From NCBI RefSeq assembly GCF_001611795.1, contig NZ_CP015098.1, positions 3,658,001 through 3,722,000 of the forward strand: 64,000 nucleotides of DNA. Reading direction: 5' to 3'. Origin of the DNA: Streptomyces qaidamensis (GTDB lineage: Bacteria > Actinomycetota > Actinomycetes > Streptomycetales > Streptomycetaceae). A program made the translations under genes and the position numbers. This document shows positions 33,953 through 43,955 of the stretch, in pieces (position 1 is the stretch's first letter; each line of letters begins with the position of its first letter). The notes beneath the pieces were generated by a model that was given only the letters and a program-made list of their open reading frames with translations, had not been told where the DNA came from and searched no databases.

Positions 33953-35230
33953 TCACACCACCCGCTGTCCGCGCCGCCACACCCCCCTGACCAGCGGGAC
34001 GCCGGGGCGGTAGGCCAGGTGGACGTGGCTCGGGGCGTCCAGGAGCGTCAGGTCGGCGTACGCGCCCGGGGTGAGACGGCCGATGTCGGTGCGCCGCAGG
34101 GCCGCCGCACCGCCCGCCGTGGCCGACCACACCGCCTCGTCGGGCGTCATCCCCATGTCCCGTACGGCCAGCGCGACGCAGAACGGGACGGACGAGGTGA
34201 AGGACGAACCCGGGTTGCAGTCCGTGGAGAGCGCGACCGTGACACCGGCGTCCAGCAGCCGCCGGGCGTCCGGCCACCGGGCCCGGGTGGAGAACTCGGC
34301 ACCGGGCAGCAGCGTCGCGACCGTACGGCTGTTCGCCAGGGCGTCCACGTCCGCGTCCGTGAGGTGGGTGCAGTGGTCGGCGCTGGCCGCGTCGAGCTCG
34401 ACCGCGAGCTGCACGCCGGGTCCGTAGGAGAGCTGGTTGGCGTGGATGCGGGGGTGCAGGCCCCGGGCCTTGCCGGCGGTGAGGATCGCGCGGGCCTGGT
34501 CGCCGTCGAAGGCGCCCTTCTCGCAGAACACGTCGATCCAGCGGGCGTGCGGGGCGCAGGCGTCGAGCATCTCGCCCGTGACCAGGGCGACGTAGCCGGC
34601 CGGGTCCTCGGCGTGGTCCGGCGGGACGATGTGCGCGCCGAGGTAGGTGACCTCGTCGGTGTGGGCGGCGGCGATGCGCAGGGCGCGGGCCTCGTCCTCG
34701 ACGGTCAGGCCGTAGCCGGACTTGGTCTCGAAGGTGGTGGTGCCCTGGCGGAGGGCTTCGGTGAGGTAACGGGTGACGTTGGCTTCGAGCTCCCCGTCGC
34801 TCGCCGCCCGGGTGGCCGCGACGGTGGTGCGGATGCCGCCCGCGCTGTAGGGACGCCCGGACATGCGCGCGTTGAACTCCTGCGTCCGGTCGCCCGCGAA
34901 GACGAGGTGGGAGTGGGAGTCCACGAAGCCGGGCAGGACCGCCCGGCCGCCCGCGTCGACCCGATTGTCAGTGGCGGGTGCTTTCCTGTGATCACCGGTC
35001 CACGCGACGCGGTCGCCCTCGATGACGACGGCCGCGTCCGGGATCAGTCCGAGGGGGGATTTGTCACCTAGGGAGGGGTCGTTGGTGACCAGGCTGGCGA
35101 TGTTCGTGATGAGCGTGCTTGCGGTGCTCGCGGAGTGGGCGGGGCTGACGGTCGTCGCGTTGCTCATGGCGTCCTTGGTGGCCTGGTCGGCGGTGGGGTC
35201 GGGTTCGCTGCCCGGTTTCTTCGGCTTCAT
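33953..35230 (-). CDS. hutI: imidazolonepropionase
   Basis: A 425-residue amidohydrolase-fold enzyme of histidine degradation. Metal and substrate residues are in [63 protein letters not shown] and [13 protein letters not shown]. It opens 4-imidazolone-5-propionate to N-formimino-L-glutamate. The ATG at 35230 overlaps the hutF stop as ATGA, which argues for this start. It gives a 38-residue N-terminal extension not usual in HutI; GC3 there is high, as in real coding sequence. An ATG at 35167 with AAGGA upstream is the alternative. Last gene of the hut operon. Confidence 0.93.
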   Translation of the reverse strand: MKPKKPGSEPDPTADQATKDAMSNATTVSPAHSASTASTLITNIASLVTNDPSLGDKSPLGLIPDAAVVIEGDRVAWTGDHRKAPATDNRVDAGGRAVLPGFVDSHSHLVFAGDRTQEFNARMSGRPYSAGGIRTTVAATRAASDGELEANVTRYLTEALRQGTTTFETKSGYGLTVEDEARALRIAAAHTDEVTYLGAHIVPPDHAEDPAGYVALVTGEMLDACAPHARWIDVFCEKGAFDGDQARAILTAGKARGLHPRIHANQLSYGPGVQLAVELDAASADHCTHLTDADVDALANSRTVATLLPGAEFSTRARWPDARRLLDAGVTVALSTDCNPGSSFTSSVPFCVALAVRDMGMTPDEAVWSATAGGAAALRRTDIGRLTPGAYADLTLLDAPSHVHLAYRPGVPLVRGVWRRGQRVV

Positions 35231-36579
35231 CCGCGCAGGGCTTCGACGGCGTCCGCGAGGGCTCGCGGCACGTCCGGTACGAGGGAGTGGACCCCGTCCC
35301 GTACGACGTGCCGCCCTGCCACGACCGTATGCGACACGTCCGCTGCCGACGCGGCGAATACGGCCGTCTCGGCCCCGAGCCGCGGAAGCGGCCCTGCCGT
35401 CCTGACCGAGTCGAGCGCGATGGTGGTGAAGTCGGCGAGCGCGCCGGGCTCCAGGGCGCCCGCGTCCTCCCAGCCGAGGGCCGCGTGGCCGTCGGCCGAG
35501 GCCGCCCGCAGGAGGGCCGCCGCCGTCCAGTGACCTCGGGTGCGGGTGCGCAGCCGCTCGTTCAGCTCCATGGCCCGTGCCTCTTCGAGCAGGTCGATCA
35601 CGGCGTGGCTGTCGGAGCCGAGACAGAGCGGTGAGCCTTCGTTCTGGAGGGCGACGGCCGGCCCGATGCCGTCCGCGAGGTCCCGCTCGGTGGTCGGGCA
35701 CATGCAGGTGCCGGTGCCGCTGCGGCCGATGAGGGAGATGTCCTCCGCGGTGAGGTGGGTGTTGTGGACGCCGGTGGTGCGCGGCCCGAGGACCCCGTGC
35801 AGCGCGAGGAGCTGGGTCGGAGTACAGCCGTGGAGCTCCCGGCACGCCTCGTTCTCGGCGGTCTGTTCGGACAGGTGCACATGGAGCGGGGCCCGCCGCT
35901 CCCCGGCCCATCGTGCGACGGTCTCCAACTGGTCGGCGGGCACGGCCCGTACGGAGTGGATCGCCGCGCCGATCCGTGCGTGATCCCGTTCCTTGAGAAG
36001 TGAAGAGCGTGCGGCCCAGGCCTCGGCGTCCCCGTCGGAGAAGCGGAGCTGGGGGGTGGTGGGCGGTTGCCCGAAGCCGGAGGAGAGGTAGGCGGTGTCG
36101 AGGAGGGTGATGCGGATCCCGGCTTCGGCGGCGGCCGCGATGAGGGCCTCCCCCATCGCGTTGGGGTCGGCGTAGGGGGTGCCGCCGGGGGCGTGGTGGA
36201 CGTAGTGGAACTCGCCGACCGCCGTGACGCCGGCCAGGGCCATCTCGGCGTACACGGCGCGGGCGAGGGCGTGGTAGCGGTCCGGGGTGAGCCGGGCGGC
36301 CGTGGCGTACATGACCTCGCGCCAGGTCCAGAAGGTTCCGGAGCCGACCTGGACGGTGCCGCGCAGGGCGCGGTGGAAGGCGTGGCTGTGGGCGTTGGCC
36401 AGGCCGGGCAGGGTGAGCCCGCGCAGGACCTCGGCACCGGGAGTCGGGGCGGGGGTGCCGGCGCGGACGGCGGTGATGCGGCCGTCCGCGACCTCCAGGG
36501 CGACACCCGGCTCGACGCGAGGGCCGAGCCAGGCGTGCTCCAGCCAGTACGTCCGCGGGGCCGCTGTCGTCACCTGCAC
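35227..36579 (-). CDS. hutF: formimidoylglutamate deiminase
   Basis: A 450-residue amidohydrolase-superfamily protein. [18 protein letters not shown] holds the HxH pair and the Arg typical of Hut[42 protein letters not shown] and [26 protein letters not shown] follow. It deaminates N-formimino-L-glutamate to N-formyl-L-glutamate and ammonia. The GTG at 36579 has GGAAGGA 5 bp upstream; a second GTG at 36573 overlaps the preceding stop as GTGA. It is coupled to the genes on both sides. Confidence 0.92.
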   Translation of the reverse strand: MQVTTAAPRTYWLEHAWLGPRVEPGVALEVADGRITAVRAGTPAPTPGAEVLRGLTLPGLANAHSHAFHRALRGTVQVGSGTFWTWREVMYATAARLTPDRYHALARAVYAEMALAGVTAVGEFHYVHHAPGGTPYADPNAMGEALIAAAAEAGIRITLLDTAYLSSGFGQPPTTPQLRFSDGDAEAWAARSSLLKERDHARIGAAIHSVRAVPADQLETVARWAGERRAPLHVHLSEQTAENEACRELHGCTPTQLLALHGVLGPRTTGVHNTHLTAEDISLIGRSGTGTCMCPTTERDLADGIGPAVALQNEGSPLCLGSDSHAVIDLLEEARAMELNERLRTRTRGHWTAAALLRAASADGHAALGWEDAGALEPGALADFTTIALDSVRTAGPLPRLGAETAVFAASAADVSHTVVAGRHVVRDGVHSLVPDVPRALADAVEALRG

Positions 36580-37787
36580 GCCAGTCCTTCCAGTACGTCG
36601 GCGAGTGCGAGTACCCCGGCCACGCAGTCGTCCTCGCTCGCGGACTCGGCCGGCGAGTGGGAGACGCCGGTGGGGTTGCGCACGAACAGCATGGCGGTCG
36701 GGATGCTCCCGGACAGGATCCCGGCGTCGTGTCCGGCGCCGGTGCCGAGGACGGGGACGGTGAGGCCGGTGTCCGTGCCGAGGATGCGGGCGAGTTCGTC
36801 GCGCAGGGCGTGGTCGAACTCGACGACGGGGGTGAAGGACTCGCGGACGACGTCGAGGTCGATGCCGTGCGCGTCCGCGTAGCTCCGGGCCGCCTTCTCG
36901 ATGCCGCCGACCACGGTGTCGAGGCGCGACTGGTCCTCGGCGCGGGAGTCGAGCCAGCCGCGCACCAGGGAGGGGATGGCGTTGACGCCGTTGGGCTCCA
37001 CGGCGATCTTGCCGAAGGTGGCGACGGCTCCGGCGAGTTCGGCCTCGCGCCGGGCGGCGAGGACGGTCTCGGCGTAGGACAGCATGGGGTCGCGCCGGTC
37101 GGCGAGCCGGGTGGTGCCGGCGTGGTTGGCCTCGCCGCGGAAGTCGAACCGCCACCGGCCGTGCGGCCAGATGGCGCTGGCGATGCCGACCCGGTCGCCG
37201 GACAGGTCGAGGGCCCGGCCCTGCTCGACGTGCAGTTCGACGAAGGCACCGATGCGGGCGAGCCGTTCGGGGTCCGGCCCGATGGCGTCCGGGTCGTATC
37301 CGGCCGCCTCCATGGCCCGGGGCAGCGTCACGCCGTCGCCGTCGGTGAGCCGGTGCGCCTGCTCGCGGGTGAGCTGCCCGGCGGTGAGCCGGGAACCGAC
37401 GCAGGCGAGTCCGAACCGGGCGCCTTCCTCGTCGCCGAAGTTCACGATGCCGAGGGGGCGGGTGAACCGGGCGTCCCTGCCGCGCAGCTCGTCCAGCGCG
37501 GCGAAGGCGGACACGACTCCGAGGGGCCCGTCGAAGGCGCCGCCGTCCGGCACGGAGTCCAGGTGCGATCCGGTGACGACGGCGTCGCCCTCGGCGGGGT
37601 CGCCCAGCCAGGCCCACTGGTTGCCGTTGCGGTCGACCTCGTGGGCGAGGCCCCGCGCGCGGGCCTGGTCCTCGAACCAGGCGCGGCAGTCGGCGTCGGC
37701 GTCCGTCCAGGCGAAGCGGCGGTAGCCACCGGACGCGGAGCTGCGGCCGACCGGCAGCAGCTCCGCCCACATGCTGGGGAAACTCAC
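36570..37787 (-). CDS. M20-family amidohydrolase (allantoate/N-carbamoyl-amino-acid type), probable deformylase step of the hut operon
   Basis: A 405-residue dinuclear zinc hydrolase. Metal ligands are visible in [19 protein letters not shown] (His and Asp), [18 protein letters not shown] (Glu pair), [12 protein letters not shown] (His) and [12 protein letters not shown] (His). The lid domain carries [17 protein letters not shown], the dimer-interface motif of the family. Members hydrolyse allantoate, ureidoglycolate or N-carbamoyl amino acids. Here it is overlapped on both sides by hutU and hutF, and no HutG is present, so N-formyl-L-glutamate is the most likely substrate. That is inference from operon logic. 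Confidence 0.8.
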   Translation of the reverse strand: MSFPSMWAELLPVGRSSASGGYRRFAWTDADADCRAWFEDQARARGLAHEVDRNGNQWAWLGDPAEGDAVVTGSHLDSVPDGGAFDGPLGVVSAFAALDELRGRDARFTRPLGIVNFGDEEGARFGLACVGSRLTAGQLTREQAHRLTDGDGVTLPRAMEAAGYDPDAIGPDPERLARIGAFVELHVEQGRALDLSGDRVGIASAIWPHGRWRFDFRGEANHAGTTRLADRRDPMLSYAETVLAARREAELAGAVATFGKIAVEPNGVNAIPSLVRGWLDSRAEDQSRLDTVVGGIEKAARSYADAHGIDLDVVRESFTPVVEFDHALRDELARILGTDTGLTVPVLGTGAGHDAGILSGSIPTAMLFVRNPTGVSHSPAESASEDDCVAGVLALADVLEGLACR

Positions 37788-39463
37788 GCGCCGTCACCCT
37801 CGCGCATCGGGACGCGCACGCCCCGCTCCCCCGCCACCGACTCCGCGATGTCGTATCCGGCGTCGACGTGCCGGATGACGCCCATGCCGGGGTCGTTGGT
37901 GAGCACCCGGCGGATCTTCTCGCCCGCGAGGGGCGTGCCGTCGGCCACCGTCACCTGCCCGGCGTGGATCGACCGGCCCATGCCGACGCCGCCGCCGTGG
38001 TGGATCGACACCCAGGACGCCCCGGAGGCCACGTTCACCATGGCGTTCAGCAGCGGCCAGTCGGCGATCGCGTCGGAGCCGTCGAGCATGGCCTCGGTCT
38101 CCCGGTAGGGGGAGGCGACGGAACCGCAGTCGAGGTGGTCGCGGCCGATGACGACCGGGGCGGCCAGCTCCCCGCTCGCGACCATGTCGTTGAACCGCTC
38201 GCCGGCCTTGTCCCGCTCGCCGTAGCCGAGCCAGCAGATGCGGGCGGGCAGGCCCTGGAAGTGGACGCGTTCGCCGGCCATCTTGATCCAGCGGGCGAGG
38301 GACGCGTTTTGAACGGACTCGGCCTCCGGGAAGAGGTCGAGGATCGCCTTGTCGGTCTTGGCGATGTCGGAGGCCTCGCCGGACAGGGCGGCCCAGCGGA
38401 AGGGGCCCTTGCCCTCGCAGAACAGGGGGCGGATGTAGGCGGGGACGAAGCCGGGGAAGGCGAAGGCGCGGTCGTATCCGGCGAGCTGGGCCTCGCCGCG
38501 GATGGAGTTGCCGTAGTCGAAGACCTCGGCGCCGGCGTCCATGAAGCCGACCATGGCCTCGACGTGCCGGGCCATGGACTCGCGGGCCCGGGTGGTGAAG
38601 CCGGCCGGGTCCTTGGCTGCGGCGTCGGCCATGTCCTCGAAGGCGGTGCCCAGGGGCAGGTAGGCCAGCGGGTCGTGGGCCGAGGTCTGGTCGGTGACGA
38701 TGTCGATGGGGGCGCCCATGGCGAGGAGCTGCGGCACCAGCTCGGCCGCGTTGCCGAGGACGCCGATGGAGAGGGGACGACGGGCGTCGCGCGCCTCGGT
38801 CGCCAGCCGGAGCGCGTGGTCCAGGGAGTCGGCCTTCACGTCCAGGTAGCGGTGCTCGATGCGCCGGTCGATGGCACGCGGGTCGCAGTCGATGCAGATC
38901 GCGACGCCGTCGTTCATGGTCACGGCGAGCGGCTGGGCGCCGCCCATGCCGCCGAGGCCTGCGGTCAGGGTGATGGTGCCGGCCAGCGTCCCGCCGAACT
39001 TCTTGGCGGCGACGGCGGCGAAGGTCTCGTAGGTGCCCTGGAGGATGCCCTGGGTGCCGATGTAGATCCAGGAGCCGGCGGTCATCTGCCCGTACATGGT
39101 CAGGCCGAGCTGTTCCAGGCGGCGGAACTCCTCCCAGTTGGCCCAGTCACCGACGAGGTTGGAGTTGGCGATGAGGACGCGCGGGGCCCACTCGTGGGTC
39201 TGCATGACGCCGACGGGGCGGCCGGACTGGACCAGCATGGTCTCGTCCTGCTTCAGCCCCTTGAGCGTGCGCACCATCGCGTCGAAGGAGCGCCAGTCGC
39301 GCGCCGCCTTGCCGGTGCCGCCGTAGACGACGAGCTTGTCGGGGTGCTCGGCGACCTCGGGGTCGAGGTTGTTCTGCAGCATCCGCAGGGCGGCTTCCTG
39401 CTGCCATCCCAGGGCGCTCGGTTCCGTGCCGCGTGGTGCTCGGACGGGGCGGGGTCCTGACAT
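37784..39463 (-). CDS. hutU: urocanate hydratase
   Basis: A 559-residue urocanase of normal length. Characteristic segments are [72 protein letters not shown] (NAD-binding) and [19 protein letters not shown], and near the C-terminus [20 protein letters not shown]. It adds water to urocanate to give imidazolonepropionate with a tightly bound NAD+. First gene of the hut operon; the ATG at 39463 has AGGAGG 7 bp upstream. hutH, the histidase, is not in the window. Confidence 0.96.
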   Translation of the reverse strand: MSGPRPVRAPRGTEPSALGWQQEAALRMLQNNLDPEVAEHPDKLVVYGGTGKAARDWRSFDAMVRTLKGLKQDETMLVQSGRPVGVMQTHEWAPRVLIANSNLVGDWANWEEFRRLEQLGLTMYGQMTAGSWIYIGTQGILQGTYETFAAVAAKKFGGTLAGTITLTAGLGGMGGAQPLAVTMNDGVAICIDCDPRAIDRRIEHRYLDVKADSLDHALRLATEARDARRPLSIGVLGNAAELVPQLLAMGAPIDIVTDQTSAHDPLAYLPLGTAFEDMADAAAKDPAGFTTRARESMARHVEAMVGFMDAGAEVFDYGNSIRGEAQLAGYDRAFAFPGFVPAYIRPLFCEGKGPFRWAALSGEASDIAKTDKAILDLFPEAESVQNASLARWIKMAGERVHFQGLPARICWLGYGERDKAGERFNDMVASGELAAPVVIGRDHLDCGSVASPYRETEAMLDGSDAIADWPLLNAMVNVASGASWVSIHHGGGVGMGRSIHAGQVTVADGTPLAGEKIRRVLTNDPGMGVIRHVDAGYDIAESVAGERGVRVPMREGDGA

Positions 39464-39507
39464 GGTCTGCCTCCTGGGTGGGTGCTCCCGGCGGAATGTT
39501 GCTGCTT

Positions 39508-39534
39508 CTATTCACATCCTGACCTCATGAATAG
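39508..39534. promoter_or_regulatory. inverted repeat in the hutU / PLP-enzyme divergent promoter region
   Basis: CTATTCA (39508-39514) and TGAATAG (39528-39534) face each other across 13 bp in an AT-richer stretch 45 bp before the hutU start. The same half-site CTATTCA occurs at 42588-42594 before the RpiR gene. It is a candidate operator of the hut genes. Confidence 0.4.
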
Positions 39535-39592
39535 GACTAGTCAATACGTCGGGGCGTCGGCGCGGCCCAGCCGTGGGTGTTTGGCTGGATGC

Positions 39593-40966
39593 ATGGGCGC
39601 ACACATCGAGGCGGAAGAGGCGGGCGACGCCGGGGCCGGGCGGGCTGCCCGGCGGGACGAGGCGGTGCGGGCGGCCGTGGAGCAAGGGCTGCTCGGGCCC
39701 GACAGCCCCATCGTCGGGTTGCTGGACGTCACCGGCATCCGGCAGTCGGCGGCGGAGCTGCGGGCGGCGTTCGCCGCGGTGGTGGCGCCGGGCACGCCTG
39801 TGCTGCACGCCTTCGCGGTGAAGGCCACTCCGCTGGTGCCGGTGCTGCGGCTGCTGCGGGAGGAGGGAGTCGGCGCGGAGGTCGCGAGTCCGGGTGAGCT
39901 GGCCCTGGCGCGGGCGGCGGGCATGCCGGTGGAGACGACGGTGCTCGACTCCCCCGCGAAGACCCCGGCCGAGCTGCGCGAGGCGCTGTCCCTGGGCATC
40001 GCCGTCAACGCCGACAATCCGCAGGAGCTGGACCGCATCGACACCCTGATGCGGTCGGGCGCCAGCCGCTCCCCTCTGGGTATCCGGGTGAACCCGCAGG
40101 TCGGCGGCGGTTCCATCGAGGCGTTGTCCACGGCGACGGCCACCTCGAAGTTCGGTGTGGCGCTGCGCGACGAGGGGGCCCGGGAGTGGGTCGTCCAGGC
40201 GTATCTGGACCGGCCCTGGCTGACCCGCCTGCACGCGCACGCCGGCTCCCAGGGAATCCCGCTGTCCCTGATGGCGCGGGGCGTGGCGGAGACGTACGCG
40301 CTGGCGGAGGAGATCAACCGGCGGGCCGGGCGGCGGCAGGTGGACACGCTCGACATCGGCGGCGGCCTGCCGGTGAACTTCGCGTCGGACGCGACGACCC
40401 CGACGTACGCGCAGTACGCGCGGCTGCTGGCCGGGGAGGTGCCGGGGCTGCTCGACGGGCGGTACGGGCTGGTCACCGAGTTCGGGCGGTCACTGCTGGC
40501 GAAGCACGGGACGGTGGTGGCGCGCGTCGAGTACGCGAAGACCTCCGGCGGGCGGGCCGTGGCGGTCACGCATGCCGGGGTGCAGGTGGCCGCGCGGACG
40601 GTGTACGCGCCGGGGAGCTGGCCGTTGCGCATCGCCGCGTACGACGCGAAGGGGCGGCCGAAGGAGGGGCCGGTGGTGGTGCAGGACGTCGCGGGGCCGG
40701 CCTGTTTCGCGGGGGACCTGCTGGCGCAGGGGCGGTCCATGCCGTTGCTGGAGCAGGGGGACTACGCGGCGGCGCTGGACACCGGGGCGTACTACTTCGC
40801 GCACCACTACGGGTACAACTCGCTGGTCCGGCCCGGGGTGTACGGGTTCGGACCGGGCGGGCGCTTCGCGGTGGTGCGGCGGGCGCAGAGCGTGGAGGAG
40901 GTCGTCGCGGAGTCGGGTGGGGCGCAGGCGGATGCGTTGACGCGAGCGGCCTGGGAGGTTCCGTAG
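39593..40966 (+). CDS. fold-type III PLP enzyme (diaminopimelate/ornithine decarboxylase-like)
   Basis: A 457-residue protein of the alanine-racemase-fold decarboxylase family. LHAFAVKATPLVPVLRLL holds the PLP-binding Lys (about residue 80), then EVASPGELALA, the substrate and cofactor residues in LHAHAGSQG, DIGGGLPVNF and VTEFGRSLLAKHG; GPACFAGDLLAQG and YNSLVRPGVYGF fall near the C-terminal active-site residues of the partner subunit. It is related to LysA but is probably not the housekeeping enzyme. It is divergent from hutU, sharing a 129-bp region. The substrate is unknown. Confidence 0.8.
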   Translation: MGAHIEAEEAGDAGAGRAARRDEAVRAAVEQGLLGPDSPIVGLLDVTGIRQSAAELRAAFAAVVAPGTPVLHAFAVKATPLVPVLRLLREEGVGAEVASPGELALARAAGMPVETTVLDSPAKTPAELREALSLGIAVNADNPQELDRIDTLMRSGASRSPLGIRVNPQVGGGSIEALSTATATSKFGVALRDEGAREWVVQAYLDRPWLTRLHAHAGSQGIPLSLMARGVAETYALAEEINRRAGRRQVDTLDIGGGLPVNFASDATTPTYAQYARLLAGEVPGLLDGRYGLVTEFGRSLLAKHGTVVARVEYAKTSGGRAVAVTHAGVQVAARTVYAPGSWPLRIAAYDAKGRPKEGPVVVQDVAGPACFAGDLLAQGRSMPLLEQGDYAAALDTGAYYFAHHYGYNSLVRPGVYGFGPGGRFAVVRRAQSVEEVVAESGGAQADALTRAAWEVP

Positions 40967-41008
40967 GATTCCGGCCTCGGGCGCTGTGTGGCTTGTGGCG
41001 CCCACGCG

Positions 41009-41036
41009 GCGGGGCCGCACATCGACACGGCCCCGC
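41009..41036. terminator. terminator between the PLP enzyme and the convergent membrane protein
   Basis: GCGGGGCCG at 41009-41017 pairs with CGGCCCCGC at 41028-41036 across a 10-nt loop. Confidence 0.55.
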
Positions 41037-41052
41037 GCCCCTGAAACGGGCG

Positions 41053-41637
41053 TCACACCAACGCCGGTGACTTCCTCCTGGCTCCTCCCGGCGCCGCGTC
41101 CCCCGCCGCGATGCCCGTGCTGCGGTACGCCTTCACGCGCTTGCCCGCCGGGTGGGCCGCTCCCCCGCTCAGCCAGTCCACGCGGACCCACAGCAACGCC
41201 CCGTCGGCCCGCTCCCGGCGGCCCAGCCAGGCCGACTTCAGCCACAGGCCCGCCCCGCAGCCGGCCAGCAGCATGCCTCCTGCCGCCGGGGCCGCGACGG
41301 CGCTGCCGAGGGCGGCGAGGAAGGCGAGCAGGAGCCACCAGCGGTGGCCCCGGCGCCAGTTGCGTACCGTGACCGCGCGGTCCTGGAGCACGTCGTGCTT
41401 GCCGGCCCGGGACGCGGCGGCGGCCAGGGCCGCGTAGCGCTTGCGGCGTCCGCAGGCCACCGCCGCCGTCGCCAGGAGGAACAGCGCCGCCCCGGCCAGG
41501 ACGCCGATGCGGCGTCCGGTCAGACCCGGCGCGAGCAGGCCGATGCCCGCCGCGAGCACGCCCAGCCACCACAGCGGGGCCGCCCCCGCCCGTACGACGA
41601 CGGCCACCCGGGCCAGTCCCTGTCCTCCGCGCGTCAC
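41053..41637 (-). CDS. membrane protein of unknown function
   Basis: A 194-residue protein with four hydrophobic segments, of which LWWLGVLAAGIGLLAPGL, IGVLAGAALFLLATAAVA and WWLLLAFLAALGSAVAAPAAGGMLLAG are clear, and a basic C-terminal region. The GTG at 41637 was chosen because GGGAGG lies 6 bp upstream; a GTG at 41703 extends the frame without a ribosome site. No domain is recognised. It lies downstream of the RpiR regulator, in the same direction, with a 90-bp gap. Confidence 0.65.
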   Translation of the reverse strand: MTRGGQGLARVAVVVRAGAAPLWWLGVLAAGIGLLAPGLTGRRIGVLAGAALFLLATAAVACGRRKRYAALAAAASRAGKHDVLQDRAVTVRNWRRGHRWWLLLAFLAALGSAVAAPAAGGMLLAGCGAGLWLKSAWLGRRERADGALLWVRVDWLSGGAAHPAGKRVKAYRSTGIAAGDAAPGGARRKSPALV

Positions 41638-41727
41638 GTCCAGCCTCCCGTCCGGTCTCCGAAGCCTCGTGGAGACGTACGGTAGCGACGCAATGTGAGA
41701 CACGTCTTAAAAGCCCCGACCGTGCCG

Positions 41728-42570
41728 TCAGTCGACGAACAGGCCGCGCGCCGCCGCCTTCGTGTCGAACTCCTCCAGGCGCGACTGGGCCTGGGGCAGG
41801 TCGTCGCACATGGCCTCCAGAAGAACCCGGCCGAGCAGCATCGGCGCGCAGGCCGTGTCGAAGGCGAGGCCGGTGCCGACCGCGGCGGGCAGCAGCAGGT
41901 CGGACACCTTGGCGACGGGTGCGAACGCGGAGTCGGCGACCGTGACGACGGTCAGCCCGGCCTCCTTGGCGTAGCCGAGGGTGTCGACGACCTCACGGGG
42001 GTGCCGGGGCAGCGCGAAACAGAGCAGTGTGCTCGCGCCGGCCCGGACGGCGGCGTCGATGCGGTCCTGGAGCATCGTGCCGCCCTCGCCGAGCAGCCGT
42101 ACGTCGGGGTGGACCTTGGCGGCGAAGTAGGCGAAGCCGTGCGCCTGGGCGGCAGCCGCCCGCAGGCCGAGGACGAGCAGCGGGCGGGAGGCCGCGAGGA
42201 GCTGCCCCGCGCGCCGGACCGGCGCGGGATCGGCCAGTGCCTCCGCCAGGTGCCGCAGGTTCTCGATCTCGGCCTCGACGGCCTGCTGGTACTCGTTGTG
42301 GGCCCCGGCCTCCGCGGCGGGTTCGGCGGGGGCCACCTCGCGCAGATGGCGGCGCAGGGCGGGGTAGCCGTCGAAGCCGAGGGCGACGGCGAAGCGGGTC
42401 ACGGACGGCTGGCTGACCCCGGCCAGCTCGGCGAGCTCCACACTCGACAGGAACGGCACGTCGGCCGCGCGCCGCACCATGCTGTGCGCGATGCGCCGCT
42501 GGGTCGGCGTCAGCCGGTGGCCCTCGAAGAGCGCCTGGAGCCGCGCGGCAGGGCTGTCGGTCACGCTCAT
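41728..42570 (-). CDS. RpiR/MurR-family transcriptional regulator with SIS domain
   Basis: A 280-residue regulator. The N-terminal helix-turn-helix domain has LTPTQRRIAHSMVRRAADVPFLSSVELAELAGVSQPSVTRFAVALGFDGYPALRRHLRE. The C-terminal SIS domain (about 115-255) has LLVLGLRAAAAQAHGFAYFAAKVHPDVRLL and LLCFALPRHPREVVDTLGYAKEAGLTVVTVADS and would bind a phosphosugar-like or other ligand. Regulators of this kind often control catabolic operons. Its distance of 3 kb from hutU, with only a PLP enzyme and a membrane gene between, makes it a candidate hut regulator. Confidence 0.9.
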   Translation of the reverse strand: MSVTDSPAARLQALFEGHRLTPTQRRIAHSMVRRAADVPFLSSVELAELAGVSQPSVTRFAVALGFDGYPALRRHLREVAPAEPAAEAGAHNEYQQAVEAEIENLRHLAEALADPAPVRRAGQLLAASRPLLVLGLRAAAAQAHGFAYFAAKVHPDVRLLGEGGTMLQDRIDAAVRAGASTLLCFALPRHPREVVDTLGYAKEAGLTVVTVADSAFAPVAKVSDLLLPAAVGTGLAFDTACAPMLLGRVLLEAMCDDLPQAQSRLEEFDTKAAARGLFVD

Positions 42571-42606
42571 GACGTGCTCCCCCTCGCCTATTCAGTAGCT
42601 GAGGAT

Positions 42607-42626
42607 TCTGCATGAGCATATGCAGA
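42607..42626. promoter_or_regulatory. palindromic operator in front of the RpiR gene
   Basis: TCTGCAT-GAGCAT-ATGCAGA is a perfect inverted repeat 37 bp before the regulator start. A CTATTCA half-site like that before hutU lies 12 bp away. Probable autoregulatory site. Confidence 0.5.
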
Positions 42627-42732
42627 GCGGCAAGCCGGACCGGAGGACGGCGGCGGTACGACCGGTAGCCCCCTGCGGAACCGGGGGCTAACCCCAGTGC
42701 GGCCGGCGCCGCCGCTTCCTACCGTGGACGGC

Positions 42733-43167
42733 ATGACGGGAATGGACGCGCGGGACACCGACCTGAAGAAGGAACTCGACGCCACCCTGCACGCACGCAG
42801 GGATCTGGGCGAGGAGTACGAGCCGGCGCTGGTCGACTCGTTCCTGGAGAAGGTCGACCAGCGGATCGACGGCGCGGTGGAGCGCCGGGTGCGCCGGCAG
42901 CTCGCCGAGCAGCAGATGCAGACGGCCCGGGACTCCCGGTCGCCGGGGGCCACGGACTCCTGGGGCGAGCGGTTCGGCTTCGGGATCGTCTCCCTGGTCC
43001 TCGCGGTGCCGCTGTCGGCGATCGGCGGGGGTGTGGCCCGGCTGCCCGGGCTGCTCGTCGCCTGGGCGGGCATCGTCGGCGTCAACGTCGTCCAGGCGCT
43101 CCGCACCAATCCGAACCTCTTCGGGCGCCGCCGCAGGTCCTCCCAGGACAGTGACTGGGAGGACTGA
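42733..43167 (+). CDS. small integral membrane protein
   Basis: A 144-residue protein. A charged N-terminal part (about 1-80, predicted helical, with EEYEPALVDSFLEKVDQRIDGAVERRVRRQLAEQQMQ) precedes two hydrophobic helices (FGFGIVSLVLAVPLSAIGGGV and GLLVAWAGIVGVNVVQAL) and a charged tail. Similar proteins are common in Streptomyces and have no known role. ATG codons at 42733 and 42742 are both possible; the first was kept. Confidence 0.7.
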   Translation: MTGMDARDTDLKKELDATLHARRDLGEEYEPALVDSFLEKVDQRIDGAVERRVRRQLAEQQMQTARDSRSPGATDSWGERFGFGIVSLVLAVPLSAIGGGVARLPGLLVAWAGIVGVNVVQALRTNPNLFGRRRRSSQDSDWED

Positions 43168-43180
43168 GCGCGCACGCCGT

Positions 43181-43942
43181 TCAGACCTGCCGCGTCGGCA
43201 GCGCGACGATCTGCCGCAGGTTGACCCGGCGCGGCCTGCTCGTCGCGTAGGCCACCAGGTCGGCCAGCTCCTCGGCGGACAGTGCGCCCACCGCGTCGAC
43301 CATGTCCTCCACCTGCCGGGACAGTTCCGTGTCGGAGATGTGGGTGCGCAGCTCGCTCTCGACGATACCGGGCTCGATGTTCGTGACCCGGACGTCCCGG
43401 GGCCCGAACTCTCCGCGCAGGGCTTCCGACAGGTAGGTGACGGCCGCCTTGGTCGCGCCGTACACCGCGTAGTTCGGGAAGCTGACGTGCGCGGCGATGG
43501 ACGAGATGTTCACGATGTCGGCCGTACGGCCGTCCTCGGCGGCGCTCACCAGGTCGCCGGTGAAGACGCCGGTCATCCGCAGCACCCCGGCGACGTTGGT
43601 GTCGAGCATCCGCTGCCACTCGTCGGCGCGCCGGGCGTCCACGGGGTGGGGCAGCATGACGCCGGCGCAGTTCACGACCAGGTCGACGGTCCCGTACTCC
43701 GCCCGGACGCGGTCGGCGGCGTCGGCCACGGACGTCTCGTCGGTGACGTCCGCGGCGACGGCCAGGGCCTGCCCGCCGTCGGCCCGGATCTTCCCGGCGA
43801 TCGCCGTCAGCCGGTCCGCCCGCCGGGCCAGCAGGGCCACCCGGACCCCGTGGGCGGCCAGCAGCACGGCGATGGCCTCGCCGATCCCGCTCGCGGCTCC
43901 GGTGACGACGGCGGTACGGCCGGCCAGGTTGTCGTACGACAT
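43181..43942 (-). CDS. short-chain dehydrogenase/reductase
   Basis: A 253-residue SDR of the classical type. The NADP-binding motif is TAVVTGAASGIGEAIAVLLAAHG (10-32), then ALLARRADRL, VVNCAGVM (about 88) and the catalytic Ser in VNISSIAAHVS with YAVYGATKAAV (Tyr-x-x-x-Lys). It oxidises or reduces an unidentified alcohol or ketone. The ATG at 43942 has GAGGGG 7 bp upstream. It is divergent from an HTH regulator that probably controls it. Confidence 0.9.
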   Translation of the reverse strand: MSYDNLAGRTAVVTGAASGIGEAIAVLLAAHGVRVALLARRADRLTAIAGKIRADGGQALAVAADVTDETSVADAADRVRAEYGTVDLVVNCAGVMLPHPVDARRADEWQRMLDTNVAGVLRMTGVFTGDLVSAAEDGRTADIVNISSIAAHVSFPNYAVYGATKAAVTYLSEALRGEFGPRDVRVTNIEPGIVESELRTHISDTELSRQVEDMVDAVGALSAEELADLVAYATSRPRRVNLRQIVALPTRQV

Positions 43943-43955
43943 GGGATATCCCCTC

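Noticed and set aside
35231..37249. Long minus-strand frame joined to hutI (about 1100 residues in total)
   Set aside because: The upstream part lies in another frame of hutF and the M20 gene; it is a high-GC shadow, not a fusion.
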